Shown here: piece after piece, positions 39,920 to 53,843 of the stretch
Layout of the letters: each line of letters opens with the position of its first letter
Numbering within the stretch: the first letter of the stretch is position 1
DNA from: Comamonas sp. KCTC 72670
GTDB lineage: Bacteria; Myxococcota; Myxococcia; Myxococcales; Myxococcaceae
NCBI GenBank assembly: GCA_014656495.1
Contig: BNCN01000002.1
Location: 620,001 to 684,000 of the forward strand
Length of the DNA: 64,000 bases
Direction: 5' to 3'
The notes under the pieces: generated by a model
Databases searched by the model: none
Told to the model about the DNA's origin: nothing
Seen by the model: only the letters and a program-made list of their open reading frames with translations
Made by a program: the position numbers and the translations under genes

Positions 39920-42900
39920 GAGTCCTTCCCTTCCGTGGCCTTGGAGCGGCGGGTGCTGGGCGGGGGCAGGTCCACCCGCTCCAGGTTCAACACCTTGCCG
40001 TCGCGCAGCGCCCGCATGGCGTCCTCCGCGATGCGGGTGACGTAGCGGTAGCCCTCCGAGCGCGCCATGCCCTGCACGCGCGTGCGCAGGTCCGCGTGGC
40101 CCAGCACCGGGCCGATGTTCACCCGCAGGGGCGTCTTCGTCCTCGGCAGCACGCTGCCCTTGGGCAGGGCGTCGAAGGCACCGCCGATGTAGAGCGGCAG
40201 CACGTCCGCCTGGAACGTGAGCGCCAGGTAGCCCAGCGTGGACTTGAACTCCATCAGCTCGCCGGTGGTGGAGCGCGTGCCCTCCGGGAAGATGAGGACG
40301 TTGTAGCCCTGCCGCAGCGCCTCACCCGCCATGCGCAGCGACTCGCGCAGCGAGCCCTGCCGTTCGATGGGAATCAGGTTGGTGAAGTTCTCGAACCACG
40401 CGCGCTTGAGCGGCGTGTTGAAGAAGTAGTCACGCGCCGCCAGCGACACCAGCCGCTCGCCTTGCTCCTCCAGCGCCACGCGCACCAGGCCCGCGTCCAG
40501 GTGGCTGGAGTGGTTGGCGATGACGAGGAAGTTGCGGTTCTTCGGGACGAAGGGCTTGCCCGTCACCTTCACGTCGAACACGCCGCCGTAGAGCACCTTC
40601 TGCCCGAAGGACAGGAGCTGCCGGCCCACGTCCGCGACGACCTCGGGGACGGGAATCTCCACCTCTTCGGCGCGCTCGTTCTCCTTGGAGATCTCCTTCG
40701 CGCGCGTCTCCGCGGTGGGGCGCTTGCCGGAGGACGCCACCACCTTGCGCAGGTCCTCCACCGTCTGCACCTGCGTGAGGTCCTCCACCGCGGGCAGGGG
40801 CACGCCGGCGGCCTCCAGCGCGGAGGACAGCTCGGTGAGCATCAGTGAGTCGAAGCCGAGGTCGCCGCTGAGCAGCGCGTCCGGGCGCACGTCGGCCACC
40901 GGCCGGTGGCTGACCTCCGCGATGAGCGGGAAGAGCCAGTCCCCCACGCCGCCGGTGCCCGGGTTCGCCACCTTCTCGCGCGCCTTGCTGGCGCTGGCCG
41001 CCATGCGCTCCTGGCGCTTGAGCTCCTCCACCACCTGCTTGCGCTTCACGCTGCGCTTGGCGGTGCGGGGCAGCTCGCCGTCCCACAGGCGCAGCACCTT
41101 CACGCGCCGGTAGAAGGGCATGCCCGCGCCCACCTTGCGGAAGTGCTCCTCCAGCTCGCGGCGGACCTCCTCGCGCGGGCGGTCGCCGTAGTCAGGCACG
41201 CACAGGCACGCCACCTTCTCGCCGCCCGCCTCGTCCGGCAGGCCGACGATGGACAGTTCCTGGATGTGCGCGTGGTCCTGGTACAGCTCCTCCAGCTCGT
41301 CCGGGTAGATGTTCTTCCCGTTGTGGTCGATGATGACGTCCTTCGCGCGGCCCACCAGGTACAGCTGGCCCTCCGCGTCCAGACGTCCCAGGTCGCCCGT
41401 GTGCAGCCAGCCGTCCTTGAGCACCGCCTCGGTGGCCTCGCGGTCGCCGAAGTAGCCGGGCATGACGTTGGGGCCCTTGGCGAGCACCTCGCCCAGACCG
41501 TCGTTGTCCGGGTTGAGGATGCGCAGCTCGATGCCAGGCAGCGCGCGGCCCACCGTGCCGGGCTGGCGCTTGTTGCCGGGCTTCGTCACCGCCAGCACCG
41601 GCGCGGCCTCCGTCAGGCCGTAGCCCTCCGTGATGTTGAAGCCCAGCTCGTGGAAGGCCTTGTGCACGTCGTCTGGCAGCGCCGAGCCGCCCGACACGAT
41701 GACCTTGATGCGGCCGCCGAACTTGCGGTGCACCGGCCAGAACAGCAGCTTGCCCAGGTTGATGTTGTTGCGGTTGCGCAGCTCACCGTGGGTGGCCAGC
41801 AGCGCCTTGAGCGCCTGTTCGATGAACGGCGGGCGGCTGGCGAACTCCTGCGTAATCTTGCGGTGCAGCAGCTGCCACAGCGCCGGCACGCCCACCATGG
41901 CGGTGATGCGGCCCGTCTCGAACACCTCGCCCAGCCGGTCCGACGTGAGCTCGTCGATGTACGTGATCTCCGCCCCGCGCCAGAAGGGGGTGAGGAAGCC
42001 CGCGGCGAACTCGAAGGTGTGGTGCAGCGGCAGCACGGACAGCACGCCGTCGCCCACGCCGATGTCGAAGGTCCCCGCCAGCTTCGCCACCAGCGAGGCG
42101 AAGTTGCGGTGCGTGAGCATCACGCCCTTGGGCGTGCCCGTGGTGCCAGAGGTGAAGATGACGCTGGCCAGGTCGTCCGCGGCGGCGGACTTGCGCACCT
42201 TCCCGATGCGGTCCGGGTGCGCCGGGTCGCCCGTCATCGCCTCGGCGAGGCTGGCCACGGTGACGCCGTCACCCAGCGCGGCGAAGAGGCCGGGGAAGTC
42301 GCGGGCCGCGTCCTCGGACACGAGGCACGCGCGCGCCTCCGCCCGGCGGGCGATGTTGACCAGCTCCGCCTCGCTGAGGCCCGGGTCCACCGGGACGACG
42401 GTGGCGCCCGCGCGCAGGATGCCGAAGTAGGTGATGCCCCACTCGGGCCGGTTCTCCGACACCAGCAGCACGCGGTCGCCGTGCTGGATGCCCTTGGACA
42501 GCAGGAAGCTGCCCACGCGCGAGGCGTAGCGGTGCACCTCGCCGTAGGTGAAGCGCTCCTCCCGCTCGCCCGCCACCATGCGGAAGGCCACGCGGTGCCG
42601 GTACGCATGCACCGTGGCCTCCAGCAGCTCCAGCAGGTCGCGGTGCGCGGGGATGACGGTGCGCTTCTCGCGCTCCGACTCCATGCCCGGGAACACCCAC
42701 TTCTCCAGGCCCGGGAGGTGCGTCCCCAGGAAGTACTCGCGCCAGTCGATGTGCTCCGGGTCCCAGGGCACCTTCAGCCGGTCCGCGTGCGCCATGCGCG
42801 CGTAGACGGAGCGCGTGTTGTCGCAGCGGAAGACGTAGCGGTTCTCGTAGAGGAAGGGGAGGAACAGCTCCGTCAGGGCGATGATGCCCTGGGCGTTGTC

Positions 42901-44334
42901 GTCCACCTCGTCCAGCGACACCTTCGCCTTGTCCAGCATGGCCTGGACGGCGGGCGCGCCCCACGCGGGCCGCACCTCGTCGATGGCCTTCTTCAGGAAG
43001 CGCGCGCCGCGCGACAGCATGGGCGCGCTGAACAGCTCGAACTCCTGCTTGCTGACCGGCTGCGGCTCCACGCGCGAGCGCAGCTTGTTCATCAGCGCGT
43101 TGCCGGACTCGCGGTTGCGGTAGTAGCGGCGCCGGTACAGGCCCACCAGCTCCACCGAGCGGCCGGCGTAGAACGGGTTCTCGTCGCCGGAGGCGAGCTG
43201 GTAGACGCGGCGCTCCTCCACGTCCATGGCGTGCGCGGTGATGCCGATGGTGGCGCCCGCCACCTGGTCCACCGGGATGATGTCCAGGATGGTGCTCTCA
43301 CCGGCGGGGATGCCGCCCGGGCCCTTGATGCCGGCGAAGGCCAGCGGTGCGGAGGTGGTGAAGCCCTCGTTCCAGCCGGGGAAGGGGAAGTGCCGCGCGC
43401 TCTCCACGATGGAGGGCCGGACGATGGAGTAGCGCAGGCCCGGCGTGGCCGCGAGCACCTGCTCACCCAGGGACTTCGTGTACGTGTACGTGTTGGGCCA
43501 GCCCCAGTGGGCGGCGCGCTCCATGCCGGCGCGCACCAGCTCGCCGCTGAGCCACAGCTTGCGCTCACGGCCCACGGCCAGGCGCAGCGTCTTCTCGTCG
43601 TTGGGGTCGCGGCCCTCTTCCTCCAGCCGGTCCAGCGCCTTCTTGCGGAAGGTGGACGCGAGGGCGCGGTCCTCGGCCTGCTCGCGCAGCCGCGCGACGA
43701 TGCGCGCCGAGTCCTGCAGCTCCTGCTCCAGGCTGAAGTCGCGGCCGTCCATCTCATCCCGCTTGGGGAAGTAGCCGCGGATGTCCTCGTCCTCGAAGAC
43801 GAGCCCGCTGCGGTTGCCCGCGACGAAGGCCGTGGACATGTGAATCAGCGGCACGGACCAGCGCAGCGCCAGCTCCGCGGCGAACTTCAGGCCGTGGGTG
43901 TTGACGTTGAGGCCCACCTCCAGCGACGGGTTGAAGGACACCAGGCCCGCGCAGTTGATGAACGCGTGCACCTTGCCGGTGAGCGCCTCCACCTGGGCCT
44001 CTTCCAGGCCCATCCACGGGTCGGTGATGTCGCCGTCCAGCACCTCCACCTTCTCGCGGATGAAGGCCAGCGCGCCTTCGTCTCCCAGGCTGTCGCGCAG
44101 CGGCTGGAAGGGCTCGCTGACGGCCACCTTGTCGAAGAAGCGGCGCTCGGCGGAGGCGGCGCTGCCCTTGCGGACCAGCACGTACAGCTTGTCCAGGTCG
44201 TTCCCGTAGCGGGTCAGCAACATGGACAGCGTCACCTTGCCCACGAAGCCGGTGGCGCCCGCGAAGAGCAGGCGCTTGCCGGTGAAGGTCTGGGTGACGT
44301 TCAGCTCGGGAAGGGGGGCCATGGGCGTCCTCAC
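39916..44334 (-). CDS. elbD: ElbD-like multidomain ether-lipid enzyme (reductase-ligase-ACP-acyltransferase)
   Basis: 1472 residues in one chain. An N-terminal fatty acyl-CoA/thioester reductase ([17 protein letters not shown] near residue 18), an AMP-forming acyl-CoA ligase ([14 protein letters not shown] near 728), an acyl-carrier domain ([12 protein letters not shown] near 1161) and a PlsC-type acyltransferase (NHSSHLD near 1275, FPEGTRST near 1353). This order matches Myxococcus xanthus ElbD, which helps turn fatty acids into ether lipids during development. Start overlap with the upstream stop shows coupling; an ATG at 44322 is an alternative. Confidence 0.88.
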   Translation of the reverse strand: MRTPMAPLPELNVTQTFTGKRLLFAGATGFVGKVTLSMLLTRYGNDLDKLYVLVRKGSAASAERRFFDKVAVSEPFQPLRDSLGDEGALAFIREKVEVLDGDITDPWMGLEEAQVEALTGKVHAFINCAGLVSFNPSLEVGLNVNTHGLKFAAELALRWSVPLIHMSTAFVAGNRSGLVFEDEDIRGYFPKRDEMDGRDFSLEQELQDSARIVARLREQAEDRALASTFRKKALDRLEEEGRDPNDEKTLRLAVGRERKLWLSGELVRAGMERAAHWGWPNTYTYTKSLGEQVLAATPGLRYSIVRPSIVESARHFPFPGWNEGFTTSAPLAFAGIKGPGGIPAGESTILDIIPVDQVAGATIGITAHAMDVEERRVYQLASGDENPFYAGRSVELVGLYRRRYYRNRESGNALMNKLRSRVEPQPVSKQEFELFSAPMLSRGARFLKKAIDEVRPAWGAPAVQAMLDKAKVSLDEVDDNAQGIIALTELFLPFLYENRYVFRCDNTRSVYARMAHADRLKVPWDPEHIDWREYFLGTHLPGLEKWVFPGMESEREKRTVIPAHRDLLELLEATVHAYRHRVAFRMVAGEREERFTYGEVHRYASRVGSFLLSKGIQHGDRVLLVSENRPEWGITYFGILRAGATVVPVDPGLSEAELVNIARRAEARACLVSEDAARDFPGLFAALGDGVTVASLAEAMTGDPAHPDRIGKVRKSAAADDLASVIFTSGTTGTPKGVMLTHRNFASLVAKLAGTFDIGVGDGVLSVLPLHHTFEFAAGFLTPFWRGAEITYIDELTSDRLGEVFETGRITAMVGVPALWQLLHRKITQEFASRPPFIEQALKALLATHGELRNRNNINLGKLLFWPVHRKFGGRIKVIVSGGSALPDDVHKAFHELGFNITEGYGLTEAAPVLAVTKPGNKRQPGTVGRALPGIELRILNPDNDGLGEVLAKGPNVMPGYFGDREATEAVLKDGWLHTGDLGRLDAEGQLYLVGRAKDVIIDHNGKNIYPDELEELYQDHAHIQELSIVGLPDEAGGEKVACLCVPDYGDRPREEVRRELEEHFRKVGAGMPFYRRVKVLRLWDGELPRTAKRSVKRKQVVEELKRQERMAASASKAREKVANPGTGGVGDWLFPLIAEVSHRPVADVRPDALLSGDLGFDSLMLTELSSALEAAGVPLPAVEDLTQVQTVEDLRKVVASSGKRPTAETRAKEISKENERAEEVEIPVPEVVADVGRQLLSFGQKVLYGGVFDVKVTGKPFVPKNRNFLVIANHSSHLDAGLVRVALEEQGERLVSLAARDYFFNTPLKRAWFENFTNLIPIERQGSLRESLRMAGEALRQGYNVLIFPEGTRSTTGELMEFKSTLGYLALTFQADVLPLYIGGAFDALPKGSVLPRTKTPLRVNIGPVLGHADLRTRVQGMARSEGYRYVTRIAEDAMRALRDGKVLNLERVDLPPPSTRRSKATEGKDS

Positions 44335-45941
44335 TTCACGTCCACCATCACCGTGGGCGCGATGCGCAGCAGGCTGATGGTGGCCGAGCGGCCCATGAAC
44401 CCGCGGGCCTCTTCGATGGCCTCGGTGAGCGTGTCGGTGCGGTCCCAGCCCATGAGGGCGGGGACGTGGTTGTTCTCCGCGCCGGCGACAATGACCTTGC
44501 CCACGTGCTGGCGGCCATTCTCACCCCAGTACCACATGTAGAAGGGGTGCACGCCGTGGTAGGCGTTGCCCTTGCGGTACAGGTGCACGTAGCTGGGGTT
44601 CTCCGCGAACTCGCGCTCGTACTTGTGCTCCAGCTTCATGGAGTCGCGCGTCTCCGGCAGCAGCCGGTGGAAGAACTCGATGTAGCTGGGGTGGTGCTCC
44701 GGGTCGAACTCGTCGTAGGCCGGGTGGAGGAGGATGAGCACGCCCCCCTTCTTCACCAGCGGCACGCCGCGGTTCAGGTTGTAGAAGTAGCCCAGCCCCA
44801 TCACCTGCACGAGCAGCGGGTTGAGGATGGAGTTGACGCTGTACGGGGAGATGAACGGGATGGGGAAGATGACGATGTCGCTCTGCCCCTCCACCGGCAC
44901 CACGTACTGCTTGTAGCTCGTCTCCAGCGTCTTCGCGTGTGTGGGCTCCGTCGCGCCGGCATAGACGCCCGTGACGTCGTAGGGCGCGGGGATGGAGTTG
45001 AGCACCTTGCGCGCCGCCGCGCGGGGCACCTTGGACAGCGCGAAGCGCATGGCCTGGAACTTCAGCCGGTCCGCCTCCGTGTAGTCCTCCTCCTTCTTCG
45101 CCAGGAAGTCGGTGGGGCCGCCGAACATGCGGTTGTTCAGCGCCGTCTCGATGTGGAAGACCTTCAGGTGCTTGTCGATGTTGCGCCCGATGCGCTCGTT
45201 GCTCTTGTAGAGCGCGCTCGTCTTCGGCTCCATGTAGCTGTCGGAGTCGCGGATGGTCTTCGGGTTGTGGTGGTGGCGCAGCGACGCGTAGTTGGACACG
45301 CCGGTGCCCATGGACTTGTGCCCGCCGTTCATGGGCACGAAGTTCACGTTCACGTAGACGATGAGGTCGCTCTCCGCCACGCGGCGGTTCACCGACACCT
45401 CTTCACCGTGGGACGTGCGCTCCAGCGCGACCATCCCGTCCGGGTCTTCCGCGTCGTGGTTGTAGTAGCGGTCCGGGTAGTAGGCGTCGAAGATCTTCTC
45501 GCCCACCATGCGCTTCATCTCCCCTTCCGTCATCCGGCGGTGGAGGGCGTTGGCGATGACGAGGTGGATGTCGTCCACGCCGCTGTCGGCGGCCAACTCC
45601 AGGACGATTTCCAGGATGGTCTGCCGCACGTCCGGCGTCACCATGGGCGGCAGCGGCACGCTGATGTCGTCGATGACGCACGTCAGCCGCATGCCCGGCT
45701 TGAGCAGGGCGTGCAGCGGCTCCATGCCCTCCGGGTTGTTGATGGCGTAGCGGATGGCGGCCTTGACGTTGGGCACGCCGGCCAGGGGAGGGCGCGGGAA
45801 GATGACGCGCGTGCCCACGGGCAGGTCTTCCTGCAGGAAGTTCTCACCGTGGAACAGCACGCGCGGGGGGCTGCCCTTCTCGGTGATGACGACCTGGCTT
45901 TCCTCGTCGTACAGCTTCTGGAGCGTCTTGAACGGGCGCAT
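44331..45941 (-). CDS. Large LarA-like (DUF2088) protein of the lipid cluster
   Basis: 536 residues. The segment [18 protein letters not shown]...[12 protein letters not shown] with [14 protein letters not shown] matches the N-terminal domain of nickel-dependent lactate racemase-like proteins. Much of the rest is unique to this group. By place it corresponds to one of the other elb genes. Reaction unknown. Coupled to the downstream elbD-like gene by a four-base overlap. Confidence 0.75.
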   Translation of the reverse strand: MRPFKTLQKLYDEESQVVITEKGSPPRVLFHGENFLQEDLPVGTRVIFPRPPLAGVPNVKAAIRYAINNPEGMEPLHALLKPGMRLTCVIDDISVPLPPMVTPDVRQTILEIVLELAADSGVDDIHLVIANALHRRMTEGEMKRMVGEKIFDAYYPDRYYNHDAEDPDGMVALERTSHGEEVSVNRRVAESDLIVYVNVNFVPMNGGHKSMGTGVSNYASLRHHHNPKTIRDSDSYMEPKTSALYKSNERIGRNIDKHLKVFHIETALNNRMFGGPTDFLAKKEEDYTEADRLKFQAMRFALSKVPRAAARKVLNSIPAPYDVTGVYAGATEPTHAKTLETSYKQYVVPVEGQSDIVIFPIPFISPYSVNSILNPLLVQVMGLGYFYNLNRGVPLVKKGGVLILLHPAYDEFDPEHHPSYIEFFHRLLPETRDSMKLEHKYEREFAENPSYVHLYRKGNAYHGVHPFYMWYWGENGRQHVGKVIVAGAENNHVPALMGWDRTDTLTEAIEEARGFMGRSATISLLRIAPTVMVDVK

Positions 45942-45954
45942 GGAGATGGGGCTC

Positions 45955-46620
45955 TTACTTGAGGTCGAGGATGGGCCAGTTGTAGGCGCGCGCGATGGAG
46001 CGCAGCCGCAGGTCCGGGTTCACCGCGGTGGGGCGTCCCACCACCGCGAGCATCGCGTAGTCAGAGGCGCTGTCGGAGTAGCCGTGGCACTTGTCCAGCG
46101 ACAGGCCCTCCTTGGTGCAGTAGGCGCGGATGGCGTTGGCCTTGTTCGCGCCTTCGATGATGGGCGGAATCACCTTGCCCGTCGCCTTGCCGCCCACGAA
46201 CTGCATCTTGTTGGCGATGAGGTCGTCGGCGCCCAGGTGCCGGGCCAGGGGGCGCATGGTGAAGTCCAGCGCGCCGGTGACGAGGACAATCTTGCAGCCG
46301 CTGCGGCGGGCCTGGTCGATGAGGTCCTGCGTCTGCTCGAAGAGGGCGGGCTGGAGCACGTCCTCGAACATGTCCTCCGCCACGGTGACCAGGCGGTCCT
46401 CGCTGAGGCCGGCGTAGTACCGGTAGAAGAACTCGTTGAACGTCTTGCGATCCAACGCGTCCATCACGCCGAACAGGGGCACGCTGAGCGCCGTGCTCAG
46501 GGTCCGTCCAGCCATACCCAGGACGGAGCCGCGGTTCATCGCGTAGTACGCGTAGACGTGGACGACGTTCGTCTTCACGAGCGTCCCGTCGACATCGAAG
46601 AAGGCAGCTTTCGCGGACAT
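45955..46620 (-). CDS. HAD-IB family phosphatase of the lipid cluster
   Basis: 221 residues from ATG 46620. The nucleophile motif [23 protein letters not shown] (motif II) and [13 protein letters not shown] (motif IV, DSASD) place it in the HAD-IB (SerB/PSPase-like) group. Such enzymes in lipid clusters often remove a phosphate from glycerol-phosphate or phosphatidyl intermediates. A GTG seven codons upstream is a weaker start. Confidence 0.88.
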   Translation of the reverse strand: MSAKAAFFDVDGTLVKTNVVHVYAYYAMNRGSVLGMAGRTLSTALSVPLFGVMDALDRKTFNEFFYRYYAGLSEDRLVTVAEDMFEDVLQPALFEQTQDLIDQARRSGCKIVLVTGALDFTMRPLARHLGADDLIANKMQFVGGKATGKVIPPIIEGANKANAIRAYCTKEGLSLDKCHGYSDSASDYAMLAVVGRPTAVNPDLRLRSIARAYNWPILDLK

Positions 46621-46709
46621 GGGCTGCGGGCTTCCTGACACTCCAGAGGGGGTGAGGTCAACGATGCCGGGATGCGCGGGAGGCCACCCGGCGGCTCAGG
46701 GGGAGAGGG

Positions 46710-47690
46710 CTACAGCCACCCCTTTTCCCGGTACCACAGTGCGCTGCGGCGAATGGACTCCACCGGGTCATGTCGGGGTTGAAAGCCCAGCAGGCGTTCG
46801 GCCTTGGCCCCGGAGCAGGTCCAGGCGGGCGCCAGCAACTGCCGCGCCATCTTCCGGTTCAGCGCCAGCTTCCGGCCCGTCACCCGGGACACGCCGTCCG
46901 CCGCCGCCGCCAGGGCCTGGAGCACGCCCGGACGCAGGCGCACCGTGCGAGGCGTCAGCCCCAGCGCCTGGGCCCCCACGTCCTGGATGCGCTCCAGGGA
47001 GAGGGGCTCACCCCGGCCCGCGCAGAAGAAGGCCTCGCCGAGCGCGGCCGGGTGGGTGGCCTGGAGCAGCAGCAGCGCCACCACGTCCTCCACGTCCACC
47101 AGCGTCAGGGGCCGGGGCCCTCCGGCCAGCTCCAGCCGGATGCCGCGCTGTGCCAGCTTGAAGAACGCGAGGTTCTCCTTGTCCCAGGGGCCCATGATGC
47201 GCGGCGGGCGGCACACCGTCACCGGCAGCCGGTCCGCGTAGGAGAAGGCGATGCGCTCCGCCTCGGCCTTGCTCTCCCCGTACCATTCGTAGGGCTGGAA
47301 GGCGTCCTCCTCCACGTGGGGCCGGGTGGGGGTGGAGGGGCCGCAGGCGGCCAGCGAGCCCGCAAGGACCAGCCGGGGGCGGTGTCCGACGGCCACCATG
47401 GCGTCGCAGAGGTGCCGGGTGCCCTCCGCGTTGACGCGCATGAAGTCGTCCCGCGTCGCGCCGCGGCGAACCCCCGCCAGGTGGAACACGACGTCCTGAC
47501 CGGCCACCGCGGCCGCCAGGGTGGCGGGGAGGGTGACGTCCCCCTCCGCCCGTGTGTACGCCACCCCCTCGAGCCCGGAGGCGTCTCCTCCAGGGCGCAA
47601 CAGGCATGTGACCGCGTCTCCGCGCGCCGCCAGGGCCTTGGCCAGCCACGTCCCCAGGAACCCGCCAGCACCGGTGATGAGGACTCTCAT
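46710..47690 (-). CDS. NAD-dependent epimerase/dehydratase, first gene of the lipid cluster
   Basis: 326 residues. TGAGGFLGTWLAKAL, HLAGVRRGA and the YGESKAEAE Tyr-Lys pair show an extended SDR. The closest style is 3-beta-hydroxysteroid dehydrogenase/NAD-epimerases. The five genes 47690 to 38891 run in one direction with short gaps and form one lipid-modifying unit. Confidence 0.85.
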   Translation of the reverse strand: MRVLITGAGGFLGTWLAKALAARGDAVTCLLRPGGDASGLEGVAYTRAEGDVTLPATLAAAVAGQDVVFHLAGVRRGATRDDFMRVNAEGTRHLCDAMVAVGHRPRLVLAGSLAACGPSTPTRPHVEEDAFQPYEWYGESKAEAERIAFSYADRLPVTVCRPPRIMGPWDKENLAFFKLAQRGIRLELAGGPRPLTLVDVEDVVALLLLQATHPAALGEAFFCAGRGEPLSLERIQDVGAQALGLTPRTVRLRPGVLQALAAAADGVSRVTGRKLALNRKMARQLLAPAWTCSGAKAERLLGFQPRHDPVESIRRSALWYREKGWL

Positions 47691-47792
47691 GACGGCATTT
47701 CATCCAAAAAAACACACCCCGTCCGCAAGGAGAATCCAGCGCGAGCTGGGGCCACGAGGCGCTCCGATAAGGTATTTCCCGAGGGAAGATAG

Positions 47793-47950
47793 CGCGCCGG
47801 AGCCTGATTTTCGGGCCCCGGGGGCGTTCCCGAGGGGAAGGCGCTGGATCATGACGTGCGCGCTGGAGCCTGATTTTCGGGCTCCAGCGGCGTTCGGAGT
47901 GGGGCGCTCAGAGGGAAAAACGCAGGAGAGGGCTGTTTTTCGGGCTTGGG
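47793..47950. repeat. Three spaced stem-loop repeats upstream of the SWIB gene
   Basis: The core GGAGCCTGATTTTCGGGC occurs at about 47799 and 47865, and a looser copy (GGCTGTTTTTCGGGCTT) at 47931, spaced 63-66 bases apart. The middle copy forms a nine-pair hairpin GCTGGAGCC...GGCTCCAGC; the first forms an imperfect one. They fill the divergent space between the lipid cluster and the SWIB gene (347 bases, no other gene seen). Confidence 0.75.
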
Positions 47951-48037
47951 CGTGCTACTTCTACGCCGCATCGGCTGTCGCTTTACGCAAGCAACGCCGT
48001 ACAACGTCCCCTTCGGAGGGGAGGAGACTCAAGACGA

Positions 48038-48355
48038 ATGGCCGCCAAGAAAGCTGCTGCGAAGAAGGCTCCCGCTGCGAAGAAGGCCCCCGCCGCGAAG
48101 AAGCGCACGCCGAACGCGTCGTTCATGAAGGAAATGACGCCTTCCGCCGCGCTCGCTGAGATCGTCGGCTCCAAGCCGCTTCCGCGCACCGAGGTTGTCA
48201 AGAAGCTCTGGGCCTACATCAAGAAGCAGGGCCTGCAGGACGCGAAGAACAAGCGGCAGATCAACGCCGACGACAAGCTCAAGCCCATCTTTGGTGGCAA
48301 GAAGAACGTCACCATGTTCGAGATGACGGCGCTGGTGAACAAGCAGCTGAGCTGA
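48038..48355 (+). CDS. SWIB-domain chromatin-like protein with histone-H1-like tail
   Basis: 105 residues: an N-terminal Lys/Ala/Pro tail (AAKKAAAKKAPAAKK, residues 2-20) like histone H1 and a SWIB/MDM2 fold (residues 30-105; ALAEIVGSKPLPRTEVVKKLWAYIKKQGLQD, KNKRQINADDKLKPIFGGK). Bacterial members are thought to bind DNA and condense it in Chlamydia and myxobacteria. Single gene behind the stem-loop repeats. Confidence 0.93.
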   Translation: MAAKKAAAKKAPAAKKAPAAKKRTPNASFMKEMTPSAALAEIVGSKPLPRTEVVKKLWAYIKKQGLQDAKNKRQINADDKLKPIFGGKKNVTMFEMTALVNKQLS

Positions 48356-48519
48356 GCACTGGCCGGGGTCTCCCGGTGGCCGTACTTGGGGCTCGCCGCG
48401 CGACGCGGCGGGCCCCTTGCATTTCCAGGGGTTGGGCGCTGGCGCGGAGCGTTGGATAGAGGGCGGACGCCGTACTGCGTGCTGGCGGCGCGCGCGCGGG
48501 CGGCCTACCTCTGCACCCC

Positions 48520-51500
48520 ATGCTGCTCGACGCCTTGGAAGAAGAGGGTTCCGTCTCGAACGGGGCGGGTGGCGCCACGATGTCCTCGGAGGCGCTGGCT
48601 GAAGGGCTCTACACCCGTGTCCAGGAGGACCTGGAGACGCGGCCGCACACCCCCCTGTCCACGTACCGGGTGCAGTTCCACAAGGGCTTCACCTTCGACG
48701 ACGCGCGGCGGGTGGTGCCGTACCTGGCCCGGCTGGGCGTGAGCGACCTCTACGCCTCGCCGTACCTGAAGGCCACGCCCGGCAGCACGCACGGCTACGA
48801 CTGCGTGGACCACCAACAATTGAACCCGGAGGTGGGCACGGAGGCGTCGCACGCGGCGTTGTGCGCGGCGCTGCGCGAGCGGGGCATGGGGCAGGTGTTG
48901 GACGTGGTGCCCAACCACATGGGCATCGAGCGGGACAACCGGCTCTGGCTCGACGTGCTGGAGAACGGGCCGTCCTCCGTCTACGCGAAGTTCTTCGACA
49001 TCGACTGGTCGCCGGTGAAGGAGGAGCTGCGCAACCAGGTGCTGCTCCCGATACTGGGCGACCAGTACGGCATCGTCCTGGAGAAGGGCGAGCTGCGGCT
49101 GGCCTTCCAGGACGGGGCCTTCTACCTCCGCTACTACGAGCACACGCTGCCGGTGGCGCCGCGCCAGTACTCCCGCATCCTCCAGCACGGGCTGGAGCGG
49201 CTGGAGTCCCGGCTGGGTGGCGAGCACCCCCACATGGTGGAGCTGCTGTCCATCCTCACCGCCATCGACCACCTGCCGGGGCGCACGGAGGTGGAGCGGG
49301 CCCGGGTGATGGAGCGTCACCGGGAGAAGGAGGTCATCAAGCGCCGGCTGGCCGCGGTGACGGCGGAGAGCCCGGAGGTGCTGGCCTACATCGAGGACAA
49401 CGTCCGCGTCTTCAATGGGGAGCCGGGCAACCCCCGCTCGTTCGACCTGCTCGACGCGGTGCTGGCGCAGTGCAGCTACCGGCTGGCGCACTGGCGGGTG
49501 GCGGGCGAGGAGATCAACTACCGGCGCTTCTTCGACATCAACGGCCTGGCCGCCCTGCGCGAGGAGGACCCGGACGTCTTCAAGGAGGCGCACGCGCTCA
49601 TCTTCCGCTGGCTGCGGGAGGGGCTCGTCACCGGCCTGCGCATCGACCATCCCGACGGGCTCTTCGACCCGACCGCGTACTTCCTGGACCTGCAGGAGGG
49701 CTACTTCGTGGAGCGGGCCCACGCCCTGTTCCTCGAGTCCCACGAGGAGGATGACACGCGCTGGCCCGCGGTGGAGGCGTCGCTGCGCGAGCGCTGGCGC
49801 GCGGAGGTGACGCAGCACCCCGACAGCGCGCTGCGCAAGGCGCTGTTCGTGGTGGTGGAGAAGATCCAGGGCGGGCGCGAGCGCATGCCCGAGTCCTGGG
49901 CCGTGCATGGCACCACCGGCTACCGCTTCGCCAACGCGGTGAGCGGCCTCTTCGTGCAGCCGGACGCGGAGAAGGCGCTGACGGAGACCTACGAGCGCTT
50001 CGTGGGCGGGCAAACGGACTTCGCGGAGCTCGTCTACCAGAAGAAGCTGCTCATCATGCGTGTGTCCATGGCCAGCGAAATCAACGTGCTGGCGCACGAG
50101 CTCAACCGCATCTCGGAGATGAACCGGCGCACGCGCGACTTCACGCTCAACTCGCTGCGGCGCGCGCTGGTGGAGTTCATCGCCCTGTTCCCCGTGTACC
50201 GCACCTACGTGGACGGCTGGCGCCCGGAGCTGGACGCGCGCGACGTGCAGTACATCGAGTGGACCATCCAGCGCGCCAAGGAGCGCAACGCCACCACCAA
50301 CGCCTCCATCTTCGAGTTCCTGCGCGACGTCCTCCTGCGCCGCTATCCGGAGCACGCGGACGCGCGGGAGCGCGCCGAGATGCTGCGCTTCGCCATGAAG
50401 CTGCAGCAGGTGACGGGGCCCGTGATGGCCAAGGGCCTGGAGGACACCGTCTTCTACATCTACAACCGGCTGGTGAGCCTCAACGAGGTGGGCGGGGAGC
50501 CGGAGCGCTTCGGCGTCCACGCCAACACCTTCCACCTGCGCAACCAGGAGCGCGCGGAGCGGTGGCCGGCCAGCCAGCTCACCTCCAGCACGCACGACAC
50601 CAAGCGCAGCGAGGACGTGCGCGCGCGCATCAACGTGCTGACCGAGGTGCCGGAGGAGTGGCGCAAGCGCGTGAAGAAGTGGGCCCGGCAGACGGAGAAG
50701 GCGGTGTCGCAGCTGCCCTCCGGGCCCGCGCCCACGGCCAATGACGTCTACCTCTTCTTCCAGACGGTGGTGGGCGCCTGGCCCATGGGGGCGTCACACT
50801 CCGCCGAGGCGCTGGGGGACTTCCAGCGCCGGGTGCGCGAGTACATGGGCAAGGCCATCAAGGAGGCCAAGGTCCGCACCTCGTGGACCAACCCGGACAG
50901 CGCCTATGACGACGCGGTGGCGCGCTTCGTGGACGCGTGCTTCGACCCGAAGGTGTCCGGCGGCTTCCTGGAGGACGTGCGGGACTTCAAGCGCGCCATC
51001 GAGCGGGCGGGGCAGCACAACGCGCTGGGCCAGCTCCTCCTGAAGCTGGCCTCGCCCGGCGTGGTGGACACCTACCAGGGCTGCGAGCTCTGGGACTTGT
51101 CGCTGGTGGACCCGGACAACCGCCGGCCGGTGGACTTCGTCCAGCGCGCCCAGCTGCTGGAGTCGCTGGATGCCGAGGCCGCCAGGGACCGCGCCGCGCT
51201 GAGCGCCCGGCTGGCGGCGGACATGGACACCGGCCACGTGAAGCTCTACGTGCTGGCGGAGGCGCTGCGGCTGCGCCAGCGCCAGGCGACCCTCTTCCGG
51301 AGCGGCGGCTACCGGGCGCTCGAGCTGACGGGCCCCCGGGCGCGAGCGGCCGTCGCCTTCGCGCGGGAGCATGGGGAGGCGGTCATCGTGGCCTGCGCGC
51401 CGCGTTATACCCAGTCCGCGCTGGAGTCCCCGGAAGGGCTGGCCGGCGCCTATGGCAGCACGTTCCTCGACCTTCCGGAGGCATATGCGGGCATGATGTT

Positions 51501-51617
51501 CCGCGATGTCTTCACCGGACGTCAGGTTCGGCCTGAGCCTGGACCGGGCGGCGCGGTGCTGCCCCTCGGGTCGCTCCTGGCGGAGTTTCCGGTGGTGTTG
51601 CTGGAGAGGAGCGCCGG

Positions 51618-51621
<4 letters not shown>
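48520..51621 (+). CDS. treY: Maltooligosyl trehalose synthase
   Basis: 1033 residues, GH13 type. STYRVQFHKGFTFDDA at the start, VLDVVPNHMGI (region I) and GLRIDHPDGLFDP (region II with the nucleophile Asp), TGYRFANAVSGLF and SSTHDTKRSEDVRARI are TreY blocks. It isomerises the reducing end of glycogen-like chains to a trehalose linkage. Its stop overlaps the treX start by four bases (ATGA). A second ATG at 48580 could be the true start, as TreY proteins usually open near the STYRVQF block. Confidence 0.94.
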
Positions 51622-53759
<2,138 letters not shown>

Positions 53760-53843
53760 CCCCTCGTTTCAATGCAAAGGGTCGACGCCCGGTCGGCCCG
53801 CCAGTAGGGTGCGCCCCGCCGTACCCTGCAACAGGATTGCTAC

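Noticed and set aside
46620..46650. TGTCAGGAAG before the HAD phosphatase gene as another regulon promoter
   Set aside because: The last base differs, it overlaps the start codon region and no -10 lies at the right distance before the gene.
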